Source: Candidatus Woesearchaeota archaeon
GTDB lineage: Archaea; Nanobdellota; Nanobdellia; Woesearchaeales; BM511
Direction of reading: 5' to 3'
Length of the DNA stretch: 7,156 nt
Assembly (NCBI GenBank): GCA_018221175.1
Contig: JAAOYE010000080.1
Coordinates: 1 to 7,156 of the forward strand
Made by a program: the position numbers and the translations under genes. This document shows, piece after piece, positions 1 through 5,576 of this stretch; the stretch's first letter is position 1; each line of letters begins with the position of its first letter. The notes beneath the pieces were generated by a model. The model saw nothing but the letters and a program-made list of their open reading frames with translations. It did no database searches and was not told the DNA's origin.

Positions 1-52
1 AAACCATTAGTCAATTTTTGTACCTGAAATGGCAAAGCCACCCCACTAAATG

Positions 53-72
53 CTGTGGACTTCAGTCCACAG
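53..72. other. Perfect 8-bp hairpin, possibly an IS200/IS605-type right end
   Basis: The arms CTGTGGAC and GTCCACAG enclose a TTCA loop, with a possible G-U pair extending the base. Just upstream is a small GGC-AAA-GCC hairpin (32-40), and a T-rich stretch follows. A short hairpin with an ACTTCAGT-like top, preceded by a GGNAAGCC-like segment, resembles what I recall of IS200/IS605 right ends and the 3' scaffold of TnpB guide RNAs. No transposase reading frame is visible because the window begins here. Alternatives are the terminator of a rightward gene lying to the left, or an unrelated structured RNA. Confidence 0.35.
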
Positions 73-87
73 TTGTTTACTTTTAGC

Positions 88-113
88 TATGGGTATCTGG
101 CCAAATACCAATA
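88..113. repeat. 26-nt imperfect palindrome upstream of the membrane regulator gene
   Basis: The segment reads TAT-g-GGTAT-c-TGGCCA-a-ATACC-a-ATA. All position pairs are complementary except two, the lower-case ones. It is centred on TGGCCA at 98-103 and lies about 115 nt ahead of the start at 228. Its length matches the ArsR-type operator at 2572-2597 but the sequence is unrelated. It could bind a dimeric regulator or form a weak RNA hairpin. No function is shown. Confidence 0.35.
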
Positions 114-177
114 ATTTATTATAACTATAAAAAATCAATTTTTATGAATAATCAGATAATAAGCTTTTCATTGTAGA

Positions 178-186
178 TATATAAAA
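178..186 (+). promoter_or_regulatory. Archaeal TATA box for the membrane winged-helix gene
   Basis: TATATAAAA followed by GG is a close match to the archaeal TATA consensus. Its centre near 182 predicts a transcription start near 208-210, giving a leader of roughly 20 nt before the ATG at 228. No convincing Shine-Dalgarno sequence lies ahead of that ATG. A second candidate, TTTAAA at 196-201, would place the transcript start almost on the ATG and make the message leaderless. Confidence 0.5.
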
Positions 187-227
187 GGATAATAATTTAA
201 ACAACTTCTTTTTAACTAATACTTATA

Positions 228-773
228 ATGAACCAAAAACAGATAGGGGTTATTGTTCTTATAATCGGCGTAATTCTAAGCATATTTGTATATAGTTCTA
301 AGGTTAGAGAAGACCAAAACATTGAGCTTGTAATCAAACTTCAAAACGGCTCATGCTACCTTGAAGACGGAACTTGTCTTCATCAAGACAGAGATTTTTC
401 CTTGTTTATTATAGGTGCTTTTATGTCAATAGCGATGATTGTTTTAGGATTATATCTCTTAATATTTGATAAAACTCAAGTATTGCTTGCAAAGCAGCAA
501 GTAGAGGTAAGCGCGGCGTTAAAAGATGCGAAGACGAAAGAAAAGAAGACAAATGAATTTGAAGCATTCTTGTCTGGATTTAATTCTTATGAGAAAAAAG
601 TTATTAGAACTATAAACTCCCAAGAAGGAATACTTCAGTCAACATTAAGGTTTAAGATAGGGATGTCAAAAACAGCTTTATCTCTTCTTTTATCAGACCT
701 TGAAAAAAGAAAAATAATTAGCAGAAAAAAGAAAGGAAAAACAAACCAAGTGTATCTGATAAAAAAATTCTAA
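228..773 (+). CDS. Membrane-anchored winged helix-turn-helix regulator (putative)
   Basis: A 181-residue protein with two hydrophobic segments (about 6-23 and 58-80), a short outer loop (24-57) and a cytoplasmic part. A charged linker (about 82-112) leads to a C-terminal winged helix (about 116-181). The stretch ILQSTLRFKIGMSKTALSLL, then LEKRKIISRKKKGKTNQVYL, follows the pattern of archaeal MarR-like domains: recognition helix, then a basic wing ending in a strand. Positive charge after the second helix puts the DNA-binding domain inside. The outer loop carries C43 and C50 followed by H52 (C-x6-C-x-H), which could bind metal or form a disulfide. It sits directly upstream of copper genes, so a role as an outward-looking copper or redox sensor is plausible but inferred. 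The family is recognised only at the level of a membrane-tethered winged helix. The ATG at 228 is the first in frame, and the first helix begins right after it. Confidence 0.75.
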   Translation: MNQKQIGVIVLIIGVILSIFVYSSKVREDQNIELVIKLQNGSCYLEDGTCLHQDRDFSLFIIGAFMSIAMIVLGLYLLIFDKTQVLLAKQQVEVSAALKDAKTKEKKTNEFEAFLSGFNSYEKKVIRTINSQEGILQSTLRFKIGMSKTALSLLLSDLEKRKIISRKKKGKTNQVYLIKKF

Positions 774-791
774 AAAAATTGTTTTAAACGC

Positions 792-831
792 TAGTTCTTT
801 AAAATTCGTATGAATTAAACGTTAAGAACTA
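792..831. promoter_or_regulatory. Nested inverted repeat in front of the HMA gene
   Basis: The outer arms are TAGTTCTT (792-799) and AAGAACTA (824-831). The inner arms AATTC (803-807) and GAATT (812-816) flank a GTAT centre. The heptamer TTAAACG occurs at 784-790 and again at 815-821, and its inverted pair appears ahead of the ArsR gene. The right arm runs straight into a TATA-like sequence (830-837), so a bound protein could block the promoter. The arms end in AACTATT, as does the right arm of the ArsR operator at 2597. This is a candidate operator, and the protein that would bind it is unknown. Confidence 0.4.
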
Positions 832-858
832 TTTTATGTTATGCGAATGGTATTAATA
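830..858 (+). promoter_or_regulatory. Two candidate TATA boxes for the HMA and fusion genes
   Basis: TATTTTAT (830-837) lies about 26 nt ahead of an ATG at 860. TATTAATA (851-858) lies about 26 nt ahead of the in-frame ATG at 881. Either spacing fits a leaderless archaeal transcript, and the sequence alone does not decide between them. The second start gives the usual compact HMA N-terminus. Confidence 0.4.
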
Positions 859-880
859 AATGAATGTTCTAAACACATTT

Positions 881-1079
881 ATGAAAAAAACAATTATTGA
901 TGTTGAAGGGATGCATTGCAAGTCATGCGAAACGTTAATCAAAGAAGCATTGGCTGATGTTGGAGTAAAAGCAAAGCCAAATCATAAAAAGGTGTTGTTA
1001 AATTTTTTTTGATGAAAACAAGACAACCATAAGTGAAATCAAAAACATGATAAAAAAAGAAGGGTACAAAACAAAATGA
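881..1079 (+). pseudogene. Small HMA-domain copper chaperone (CopZ-like), frameshifted
   Basis: From ATG 881 the frame reads MKKTIIDVEGMHCKSCETLI, carrying the GMHCKSC metal-binding motif (C13, C16) of Atx1/CopZ/MerP proteins. It stops at TGA 1010-1012 after 43 residues, inside a run of eight T (1003-1010). Removing one T restores the rest of the ferredoxin-like fold (FDENKTTISEIKNMIKKEGY) and gives a normal-length protein of 65 residues. The restored frame ends at TGA 1077-1079, overlapping the next start as ATGA. That overlap indicates the full frame was the real gene and was translationally coupled to the fusion gene. The break could be a true mutation, a homopolymer sequencing error, or a site of transcriptional slippage that yields some full-length product. 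An alternative in-frame ATG at 860 would add seven residues. A Cu(I)-carrying role is inferred from the motif and the neighbours. Confidence 0.8.
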
Positions 1080-2530
1080 CACAGAAAATAATAAGGTTTG
1101 TGGCTGATGGCATGTTTTGTGAAAATTGCGAAAAGATAATCAAGCATCAAGCCAGAAAGATTAAAGGTGTAAAAAATATAGATATTGACTACAAAACCCA
1201 GGAGGGGGTTGTAGAATTTGATATTTCTAAAACAAATATCGAAAAGATTTTTTCAAAAATTGAAGAAAAAGGATACGGATGCAACACTATAACCGGTGTT
1301 CCCGAAGGGAAGCAAGAGGTAAACCCATTCGCAGTAATTATGATAATCGCTGGTATTCTGGTTGCGGTTTACTTCCTGTTTAATCTTTTTGACAGCATAA
1401 CTTTTCCACAAATCAGCCAAGGAATGGGATATACTCTGCTTTTTGTTGTTGGTCTACTGACTGGTCTTCATTGCATCGCTATGTGCGGCGGTTTTGTTGT
1501 ATCATATACAGCAAACGACTCGCAAAAAGGAAAATTATCCCATAAATCCCACCTTTTTTATGGTGCTGGCAAAACACTGTCATACACAATGATAGGTGCA
1601 TTTTTTGGTCTTATCGGTTCAATATTTGCGTTCACCCCTCAAATGAGAGGAGTTGCAGGAATCCTTGCAGGAGTTTTCCTGCTTCTCTTTGGCCTTAAAA
1701 TGATTAACATGTTTCCAATACTTAGAAGACTCACAATAAAAACGCCAAGATTCATAACAAAAATCGTTGGTGAAAAATCAAAACAAAGCACAAACCCGTT
1801 GGTAATTGGCCTTTTAAACGGGCTCATGATTGCATGCGGCCCGCTTCAGGCTATTTATATAATGGCAGCAGGCACAGGAAGCGTCATCGAGGGCGCTAAA
1901 TTATTGTTTGTATTTGGCCTCGGCACGCTTCCTGCAATGCTTGGTTTTGGATACTTTGCAAGCTTTATATCAGGTAAAATGACTCACAAGCTTCTAAAAG
2001 CATCTGGCGCCATAGTTATACTGCTTGGGGTTTTCATGATTAATAATGGTCTTGCACTAACAGGTATAGGTTATGACTTTAACTCGATGATTGCAACAGT
2101 ATCTGCGCAAAGCGATAGTTCTGATATAACTGCAAATAATAATGTGGCAGCACAAAAATCAGGTTATCAAGAAATAAGAATGGATGTAAATAGAGATGGT
2201 TGGGATCCAGACAAATTCGTTATAAAAAAAGGCGTGCCTGTTAAATGGATAATATCTGGAAACGAAATCAATGGTTGTAATAATGCTATACAAGTACCTA
2301 AATACCAGCTCAATTTTGATATAAAACGAGGTGAACAAGTAATTGAGTTTACTCCTGACAAAGAAGGCGTTGTATCTTGGAGTTGCTGGATGGGCATGAT
2401 ACCAGGCGTATTTATTGTAAAGGAAGACACTTCTAATGCACAGGCTGCACTAGAAGAGGTGGAAGTCCCCAAAGGAGGTAGTTGCGGAGGCGGAAGCGGA
2501 GGGGGATGCGGTTGTGGCGGCAGAAGATGA
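1076..2530 (+). CDS. HMA - SafE/DsbD-like membrane - cupredoxin fusion, putative copper handling protein
   Basis: A 484-residue protein with four parts. (1) An N-terminal HMA domain (about 4-70) has a GMFCENC motif (C15, C18). (2) About seven membrane helices (about 84-330) carry the UreH/SafE/DsbD_2 signatures GLLTGLHCIAMCGG (C133, C137) and CGPLQAIYIMAAGTGS (C254). (3) A cupredoxin-like domain (about 365-448) has GCNNAI (C401) and SCWMGM (C437, M439, M441) as likely copper ligands. (4) A Gly/Cys tail (467-482) has C470, C478 and C480. Seven helices would put the HMA inside and the cupredoxin outside, so the chain could pass copper or electrons across the membrane. Cysteines in the first family helix and in a later one recall CcdA/DsbD, so thiol reduction is an alternative. 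Proteins of this family are often labelled sulfite exporter TauE/SafE, but the metal domains argue against sulfite here. The ATG at 1076 overlaps the restored HMA gene stop. Domain calls are firm; the transport direction is inferred. Confidence 0.85.
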   Translation: MTQKIIRFVADGMFCENCEKIIKHQARKIKGVKNIDIDYKTQEGVVEFDISKTNIEKIFSKIEEKGYGCNTITGVPEGKQEVNPFAVIMIIAGILVAVYFLFNLFDSITFPQISQGMGYTLLFVVGLLTGLHCIAMCGGFVVSYTANDSQKGKLSHKSHLFYGAGKTLSYTMIGAFFGLIGSIFAFTPQMRGVAGILAGVFLLLFGLKMINMFPILRRLTIKTPRFITKIVGEKSKQSTNPLVIGLLNGLMIACGPLQAIYIMAAGTGSVIEGAKLLFVFGLGTLPAMLGFGYFASFISGKMTHKLLKASGAIVILLGVFMINNGLALTGIGYDFNSMIATVSAQSDSSDITANNNVAAQKSGYQEIRMDVNRDGWDPDKFVIKKGVPVKWIISGNEINGCNNAIQVPKYQLNFDIKRGEQVIEFTPDKEGVVSWSCWMGMIPGVFIVKEDTSNAQAALEEVEVPKGGSCGGGSGGGCGCGGRR

Positions 2531-2555
2531 ATAAAGAGATAATCTTCAGGTTTAC

Positions 2556-2572
2556 TTAAACGCAACGTTTAA
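2556..2572. repeat. TTAAACG inverted repeat beside the ArsR promoter
   Basis: TTAAACG (2556-2562) and CGTTTAA (2566-2572) are a perfect 7-bp inverted pair around CAA. The right arm merges into the TATA box and touches the ArsR operator. The same heptamer occurs twice ahead of the HMA gene (784-790 and 815-821), so it may be a second regulator's site shared by both promoters, or simply part of the upstream promoter element. Confidence 0.35.
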
Positions 2573-2575
2573 ATA
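2568..2575 (+). promoter_or_regulatory. TATA box of the arsR-copA operon
   Basis: TTTAAATA is a strong archaeal TATA match. Its centre lies about 27 nt ahead of the ATG at 2599, so transcription should begin on or next to the start codon and give a leaderless message. No Shine-Dalgarno sequence precedes 2599, which agrees. The promoter lies in the 68-nt gap after the fusion gene, so arsR-copA can be expressed independently of it. Confidence 0.7.
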
Positions 2576-2597
2576 GTTGAACAACTGTTCAACTATT
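2572..2597. promoter_or_regulatory. Perfect 12-2-12 operator for the ArsR-family repressor
   Basis: The arms AATAGTTGAACA (2572-2583) and TGTTCAACTATT (2586-2597) are perfectly complementary around an AC centre. The 12-2-12 layout with a TGAACA/TGTTCA core is the known architecture of SmtB/ArsR-family operators. The site starts inside the TATA box and ends one base before the ATG, so an occupied operator should block TBP/TFB binding or polymerase recruitment. The adjacent ArsR gene is the obvious binder, implying autoregulation and control of copA. Confidence 0.8.
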
Positions 2598-2598
2598 A

Positions 2599-2958
2599 AT
2601 GGATGTGAAAACAATAAAGAAAATCAAGCAGTTTTTCACTGCGTTGTCAGATGATACCCGCCTGAAGATTTTATTGGAACTAATAAAAGGTCCAAAAAAT
2701 GTTAATGACATCCACAAATTAATTCCAGACATAACTCTCTCTGCTGTTTCACATCAACTTAGGCAAATGAACGACATTGATATAGTTCTTTATGAAAAAA
2801 AAGGCAGGGAAAAAATTTATTCTTTGTCTGAAAACTTTTGCTGGTGCATTCTTCGAGATGCAGTTATTCATTTTAAAGAAGGAAGCAAAAATTGCCATCA
2901 TTGCATAGAAATGCTAAAAGAACATAAACAAAAAAAGAGGGGTGCAAAAGATGGTTAA
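2599..2958 (+). CDS. ArsR/SmtB-family metal-responsive repressor
   Basis: A 119-residue protein of typical ArsR length. FFTALSDDTRLKILLELI (12-29) is the family's opening helix pair. ITLSAVSHQLRQM (45-57) is the recognition helix, close to the LSxSxVSxHL pattern, and VLYEKKGREKIYSL (63-76) is the beta wing. The alpha-3 ELCVCDL-type site of ArsR/CadC is absent (NVNDIHKL instead). Potential ligands lie in the C-terminal half: C81 and C83 (CWC), H91, and C99-H100-H101-C102 (CHHC). Sensing therefore probably uses the dimer-interface helix alpha-5 and the tail. Several thiols suggest a soft metal, and the operon with a Cu(I) ATPase points to copper, though silver, cadmium or zinc cannot be excluded. 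Binding of metal would release the operator just upstream. The start at 2599 is set by the TATA spacing and the operator end. The stop overlaps copA by 8 nt. Confidence 0.88.
   Translation: MDVKTIKKIKQFFTALSDDTRLKILLELIKGPKNVNDIHKLIPDITLSAVSHQLRQMNDIDIVLYEKKGREKIYSLSENFCWCILRDAVIHFKEGSKNCHHCIEMLKEHKQKKRGAKDG
2937..2944 (+). promoter_or_regulatory. Ribosome binding site that sets the copA start
   Basis: GAGGGGTG lies six bases ahead of the ATG at 2951, inside the end of the ArsR gene. It supports ATG 2951 over the in-frame GTG at 2942, which falls within the site itself. As an internal operon gene, copA needs such a signal, whereas the leaderless arsR does not. Confidence 0.6.
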
Positions 2959-5551
2959 AGACCCTGTATGCGGGATGGAAATAGATTCAAAAAAGGTAAA
3001 GTTCAAACTTAAAGTAAATGGGAAAACGTATTATTTTTGCAGCAAACAATGCTATGATGAATTTAAGGATAAGGATAAGAAAGAGCATATTCATAAACAC
3101 TCAGCCACACACACGGAAAAAAAAGAATCAGATGAAAAGATTGATGTATCAATAAAGGGTATGAATTGTGCTTCTTGTGTTGCAAAGATTGAAAAAGGCA
3201 TGAAAAAAGAAGAAGGTGTAAGTGAGGCCAATGTTAACCTTACAACAGGCAAAGCAACAATAAGCTTCAGTCCAGGCAAAACCACACGAGAAAAATTAGA
3301 AAAGAAAATTACAGATTTAGGATACGACGTAAAAAAACAAGAAAGCAACGATAAATCAAAGCTTCAATTGAAAGTAGTTGGTATGGACAACTCCCATTGT
3401 ATAGGTATTGTTGGTTCTGCATTAGACAAGCTTAAAGGCGTAACTTCAAAGAACCTGCTGCCGACTGAAAAAGCAACAATTTATTATGACTCAAAAACTG
3501 TCAATTCTGATAAAATACGCAAAACAATAAAATATGTCGGATATGAAAATTTTCTTGACACAGATGACAAGGATGAAGAAAAAAAAGTAAGAGACAGAGA
3601 AATTAAAGTTCTAGAATACAAAACAATAATTGCTATCATACTATCTCTCCCGCTCCTGTATTTTGCCATGGCACCGCATATAGGTCTCCCAATCGAGGAT
3701 TTTATTGAAAAAAATATGGCGATAATACAATTAATAATCAGCACGCCCATAATGATTGTCGGGCACGAATTTTTCACAAAAGGGTTCAAAGCAGTAATCA
3801 AAACAAGAACAGCGAACATGGATACGCTTGTTGCTATAGGCACTGGTTCAGCATTTGTTTTCAGCCTTTACTCAACATTTATCGGGGATGCAAAACAACT
3901 GTATTTTGAAGTTGCAGGTATACTAATAGCATTCATACTGCTTGGGAGATTTCTTGAAGCAAAAGCTAAAGGAAAGACAGGCGAGGCAATAAAAAAGCTG
4001 ATGGGCCTCTCAGCAAAAACAGCGATTGTCATTCGCAATGGAAAAGAAAAACAAATACTTATCGAAGAAGTTGTGGTTGGAGACATAGTAGTTGTTAAAC
4101 CCGGTCAAAAAGTTCCAGTTGATGGGATTATTACAAAAGGGCATTCATCAATTGATGAAAGCATGATTACAGGAGAAAGCATACCCACAGAAAAGACTGC
4201 TGGTTCAAAAGTGATTGGCGCAACAATCAATAAAACAGGCAGTTTTCAGTTTAAAGCCACCAATGTAGGTTCCGAAACCGCGCTTGCGCAAATTATAAAG
4301 ATGGTTCAGGATGCGCAAGGCAGCAAGGCGCCGATTCAAAAATTAGCAGATGTTATAGCTTCCTATTTTGTTCCTGTAGTTGTAAGCATCGCAATCATTT
4401 CGGGCATCACATGGTACTTTTTTGTCGGTTTCGCATTTGCTCTAAGCATCTTTGTTGCCGTGCTTATAATAGCATGCCCCTGTGCTCTTGGCCTTGCCAC
4501 GCCTACTGCTATAATGGTTGGAACCGGCAAAGGCGCTGAAAATGGGATTTTGTTTAAGAATGCCCAAAGCCTGCAGTCAACACAGAAAATAGACACAGTT
4601 GTTTTTGACAAGACAGGCACCCTTACAAAAGGAAAGCCGCGGGTCACAAACATAATTGCATTGTCAAAGTATTCACAGAAAGAGTTATTGTTATATTCAT
4701 CTATTGCTGAGAAGAATTCGGAACACCCTTTAGGTGAAGCGATAGTTAATTATGCCAAAGAAAAAAAGGTAAGAGCTGTGGACCCTGATAAGTTCAATTC
4801 CGTCACAGGAAAAGGTATAGAGGTCAAATATAAAAATTTGTTAATTGACCTTGGAAATCGCAAATTATTGGATGAGAAAAAAATTGATTACAAAGCAGGA
4901 CAAAAAGATCTTGAAAAGCTTGAAAACGAAGGGAAAACTGCGATGTTAATAGCTATAAACAAAAAATTAGCTGGAATTATCGCTGTAGCAGACACTCTTA
5001 AAGAACATTCCTCAAAGGCAATCAAAGCCCTCAACGATGCAGGGGTGGAGACTCTTATGGTTACTGGTGATAACAAAAGAACAGCAAAAGCTATCGCAAA
5101 ACAAGTTGGAATAAAGCAGGTATTGGCTGAAGTAATGCCAAAAGACAAATCAGAAAATGTGAAAATGCTTCAAAGAGAAGGCAAGAGTGTTGCGATGGTT
5201 GGAGATGGTATAAATGACGCGCCAGCTCTCACACAAGCAGATATTGGCATAGCTATAGGTTCAGGCACAGATGTAGCAATTGAATCAGCAGATATAGTTC
5301 TCATTAAAGAAGATATTAGAGATGTAGTTGTAGCCATGGACCTTTCAAAGTATACTATGAAAAAGATCAAACAAAACCTGTTCTGGGCGTTTTTCTATAA
5401 TTCTGCAGGGATTCCTCTTGCTGCGGGAGTCCTTTATCCTTTCACAGGCTTTTTGCTTAGCCCAATCATTGCAGGAATCGCAATGGCGTTTAGCAGTGTG
5501 AGTGTGATATCTAATAGTCTGCTCATGAAAAGATACAAAAAGAAGATTTAA
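2951..5551 (+). CDS. copA: Copper-exporting P1B-type ATPase (CopA) with YHS and two HMA domains
   Basis: An 866-residue pump driving Cu(I) out of the cytoplasm with ATP. Domains in order: a YHS domain (1-40; C7, C30, C34); a His-rich linker (H46, H48, H50, H54); HMA-1 with GMNCASC (70-76); HMA-2 with the degenerate motif GMDNSHC (144-150); helices 1-4 (about 225-337); the actuator TGES (407-410); helices 5-6 with the metal-site CPC (509-511); the phosphorylation motif DKTGT (D553); the HP dipeptide (H592-P593); GDGINDAP (751-758); and helices 7-8 with YN (816-817) and MAFSS (845-849). The CPC, YN and MxxSS set is the P1B-1 signature for Cu(I)/Ag(I). Every catalytic motif is present, so the pump should be active. 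ATG 2951 is chosen because YHS domains begin this way and an RBS precedes it. It overlaps and is co-transcribed with arsR, so expression should rise when the repressor binds metal. Confidence 0.95.
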   Translation: MVKDPVCGMEIDSKKVKFKLKVNGKTYYFCSKQCYDEFKDKDKKEHIHKHSATHTEKKESDEKIDVSIKGMNCASCVAKIEKGMKKEEGVSEANVNLTTGKATISFSPGKTTREKLEKKITDLGYDVKKQESNDKSKLQLKVVGMDNSHCIGIVGSALDKLKGVTSKNLLPTEKATIYYDSKTVNSDKIRKTIKYVGYENFLDTDDKDEEKKVRDREIKVLEYKTIIAIILSLPLLYFAMAPHIGLPIEDFIEKNMAIIQLIISTPIMIVGHEFFTKGFKAVIKTRTANMDTLVAIGTGSAFVFSLYSTFIGDAKQLYFEVAGILIAFILLGRFLEAKAKGKTGEAIKKLMGLSAKTAIVIRNGKEKQILIEEVVVGDIVVVKPGQKVPVDGIITKGHSSIDESMITGESIPTEKTAGSKVIGATINKTGSFQFKATNVGSETALAQIIKMVQDAQGSKAPIQKLADVIASYFVPVVVSIAIISGITWYFFVGFAFALSIFVAVLIIACPCALGLATPTAIMVGTGKGAENGILFKNAQSLQSTQKIDTVVFDKTGTLTKGKPRVTNIIALSKYSQKELLLYSSIAEKNSEHPLGEAIVNYAKEKKVRAVDPDKFNSVTGKGIEVKYKNLLIDLGNRKLLDEKKIDYKAGQKDLEKLENEGKTAMLIAINKKLAGIIAVADTLKEHSSKAIKALNDAGVETLMVTGDNKRTAKAIAKQVGIKQVLAEVMPKDKSENVKMLQREGKSVAMVGDGINDAPALTQADIGIAIGSGTDVAIESADIVLIKEDIRDVVVAMDLSKYTMKKIKQNLFWAFFYNSAGIPLAAGVLYPFTGFLLSPIIAGIAMAFSSVSVISNSLLMKRYKKKI

Positions 5552-5576
5552 GTTATTGAGTCTCTTCATTTAAGAA

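Noticed and set aside
1012..1075. Separate small gene after the HMA stop
   Set aside because: The sequence is the continuation of the HMA fold in another frame, with no start or ribosome signal of its own.
1439..2080. Sulfite or sulfonate exporter function for the membrane domain
   Set aside because: The TauE/SafE label comes from distant homology. The fused HMA and cupredoxin domains and the copper neighbours fit metal or thiol handling better.
2167..2565. Minus-strand open frame of 132 codons opposite the cupredoxin region
   Set aside because: It is antisense to a well-supported domain. Its Pro-rich stretch is just the complement of the Gly/Cys codons, and it has no family resemblance.
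2942..2950. GTG at 2942 as the copA start
   Set aside because: It falls inside the ribosome binding site for ATG 2951, and the YHS domain starts naturally at 2951.
3091..5370. Several minus-strand open frames across copA
   Set aside because: All lie opposite conserved ATPase motifs and show no recognisable domain or start signal.
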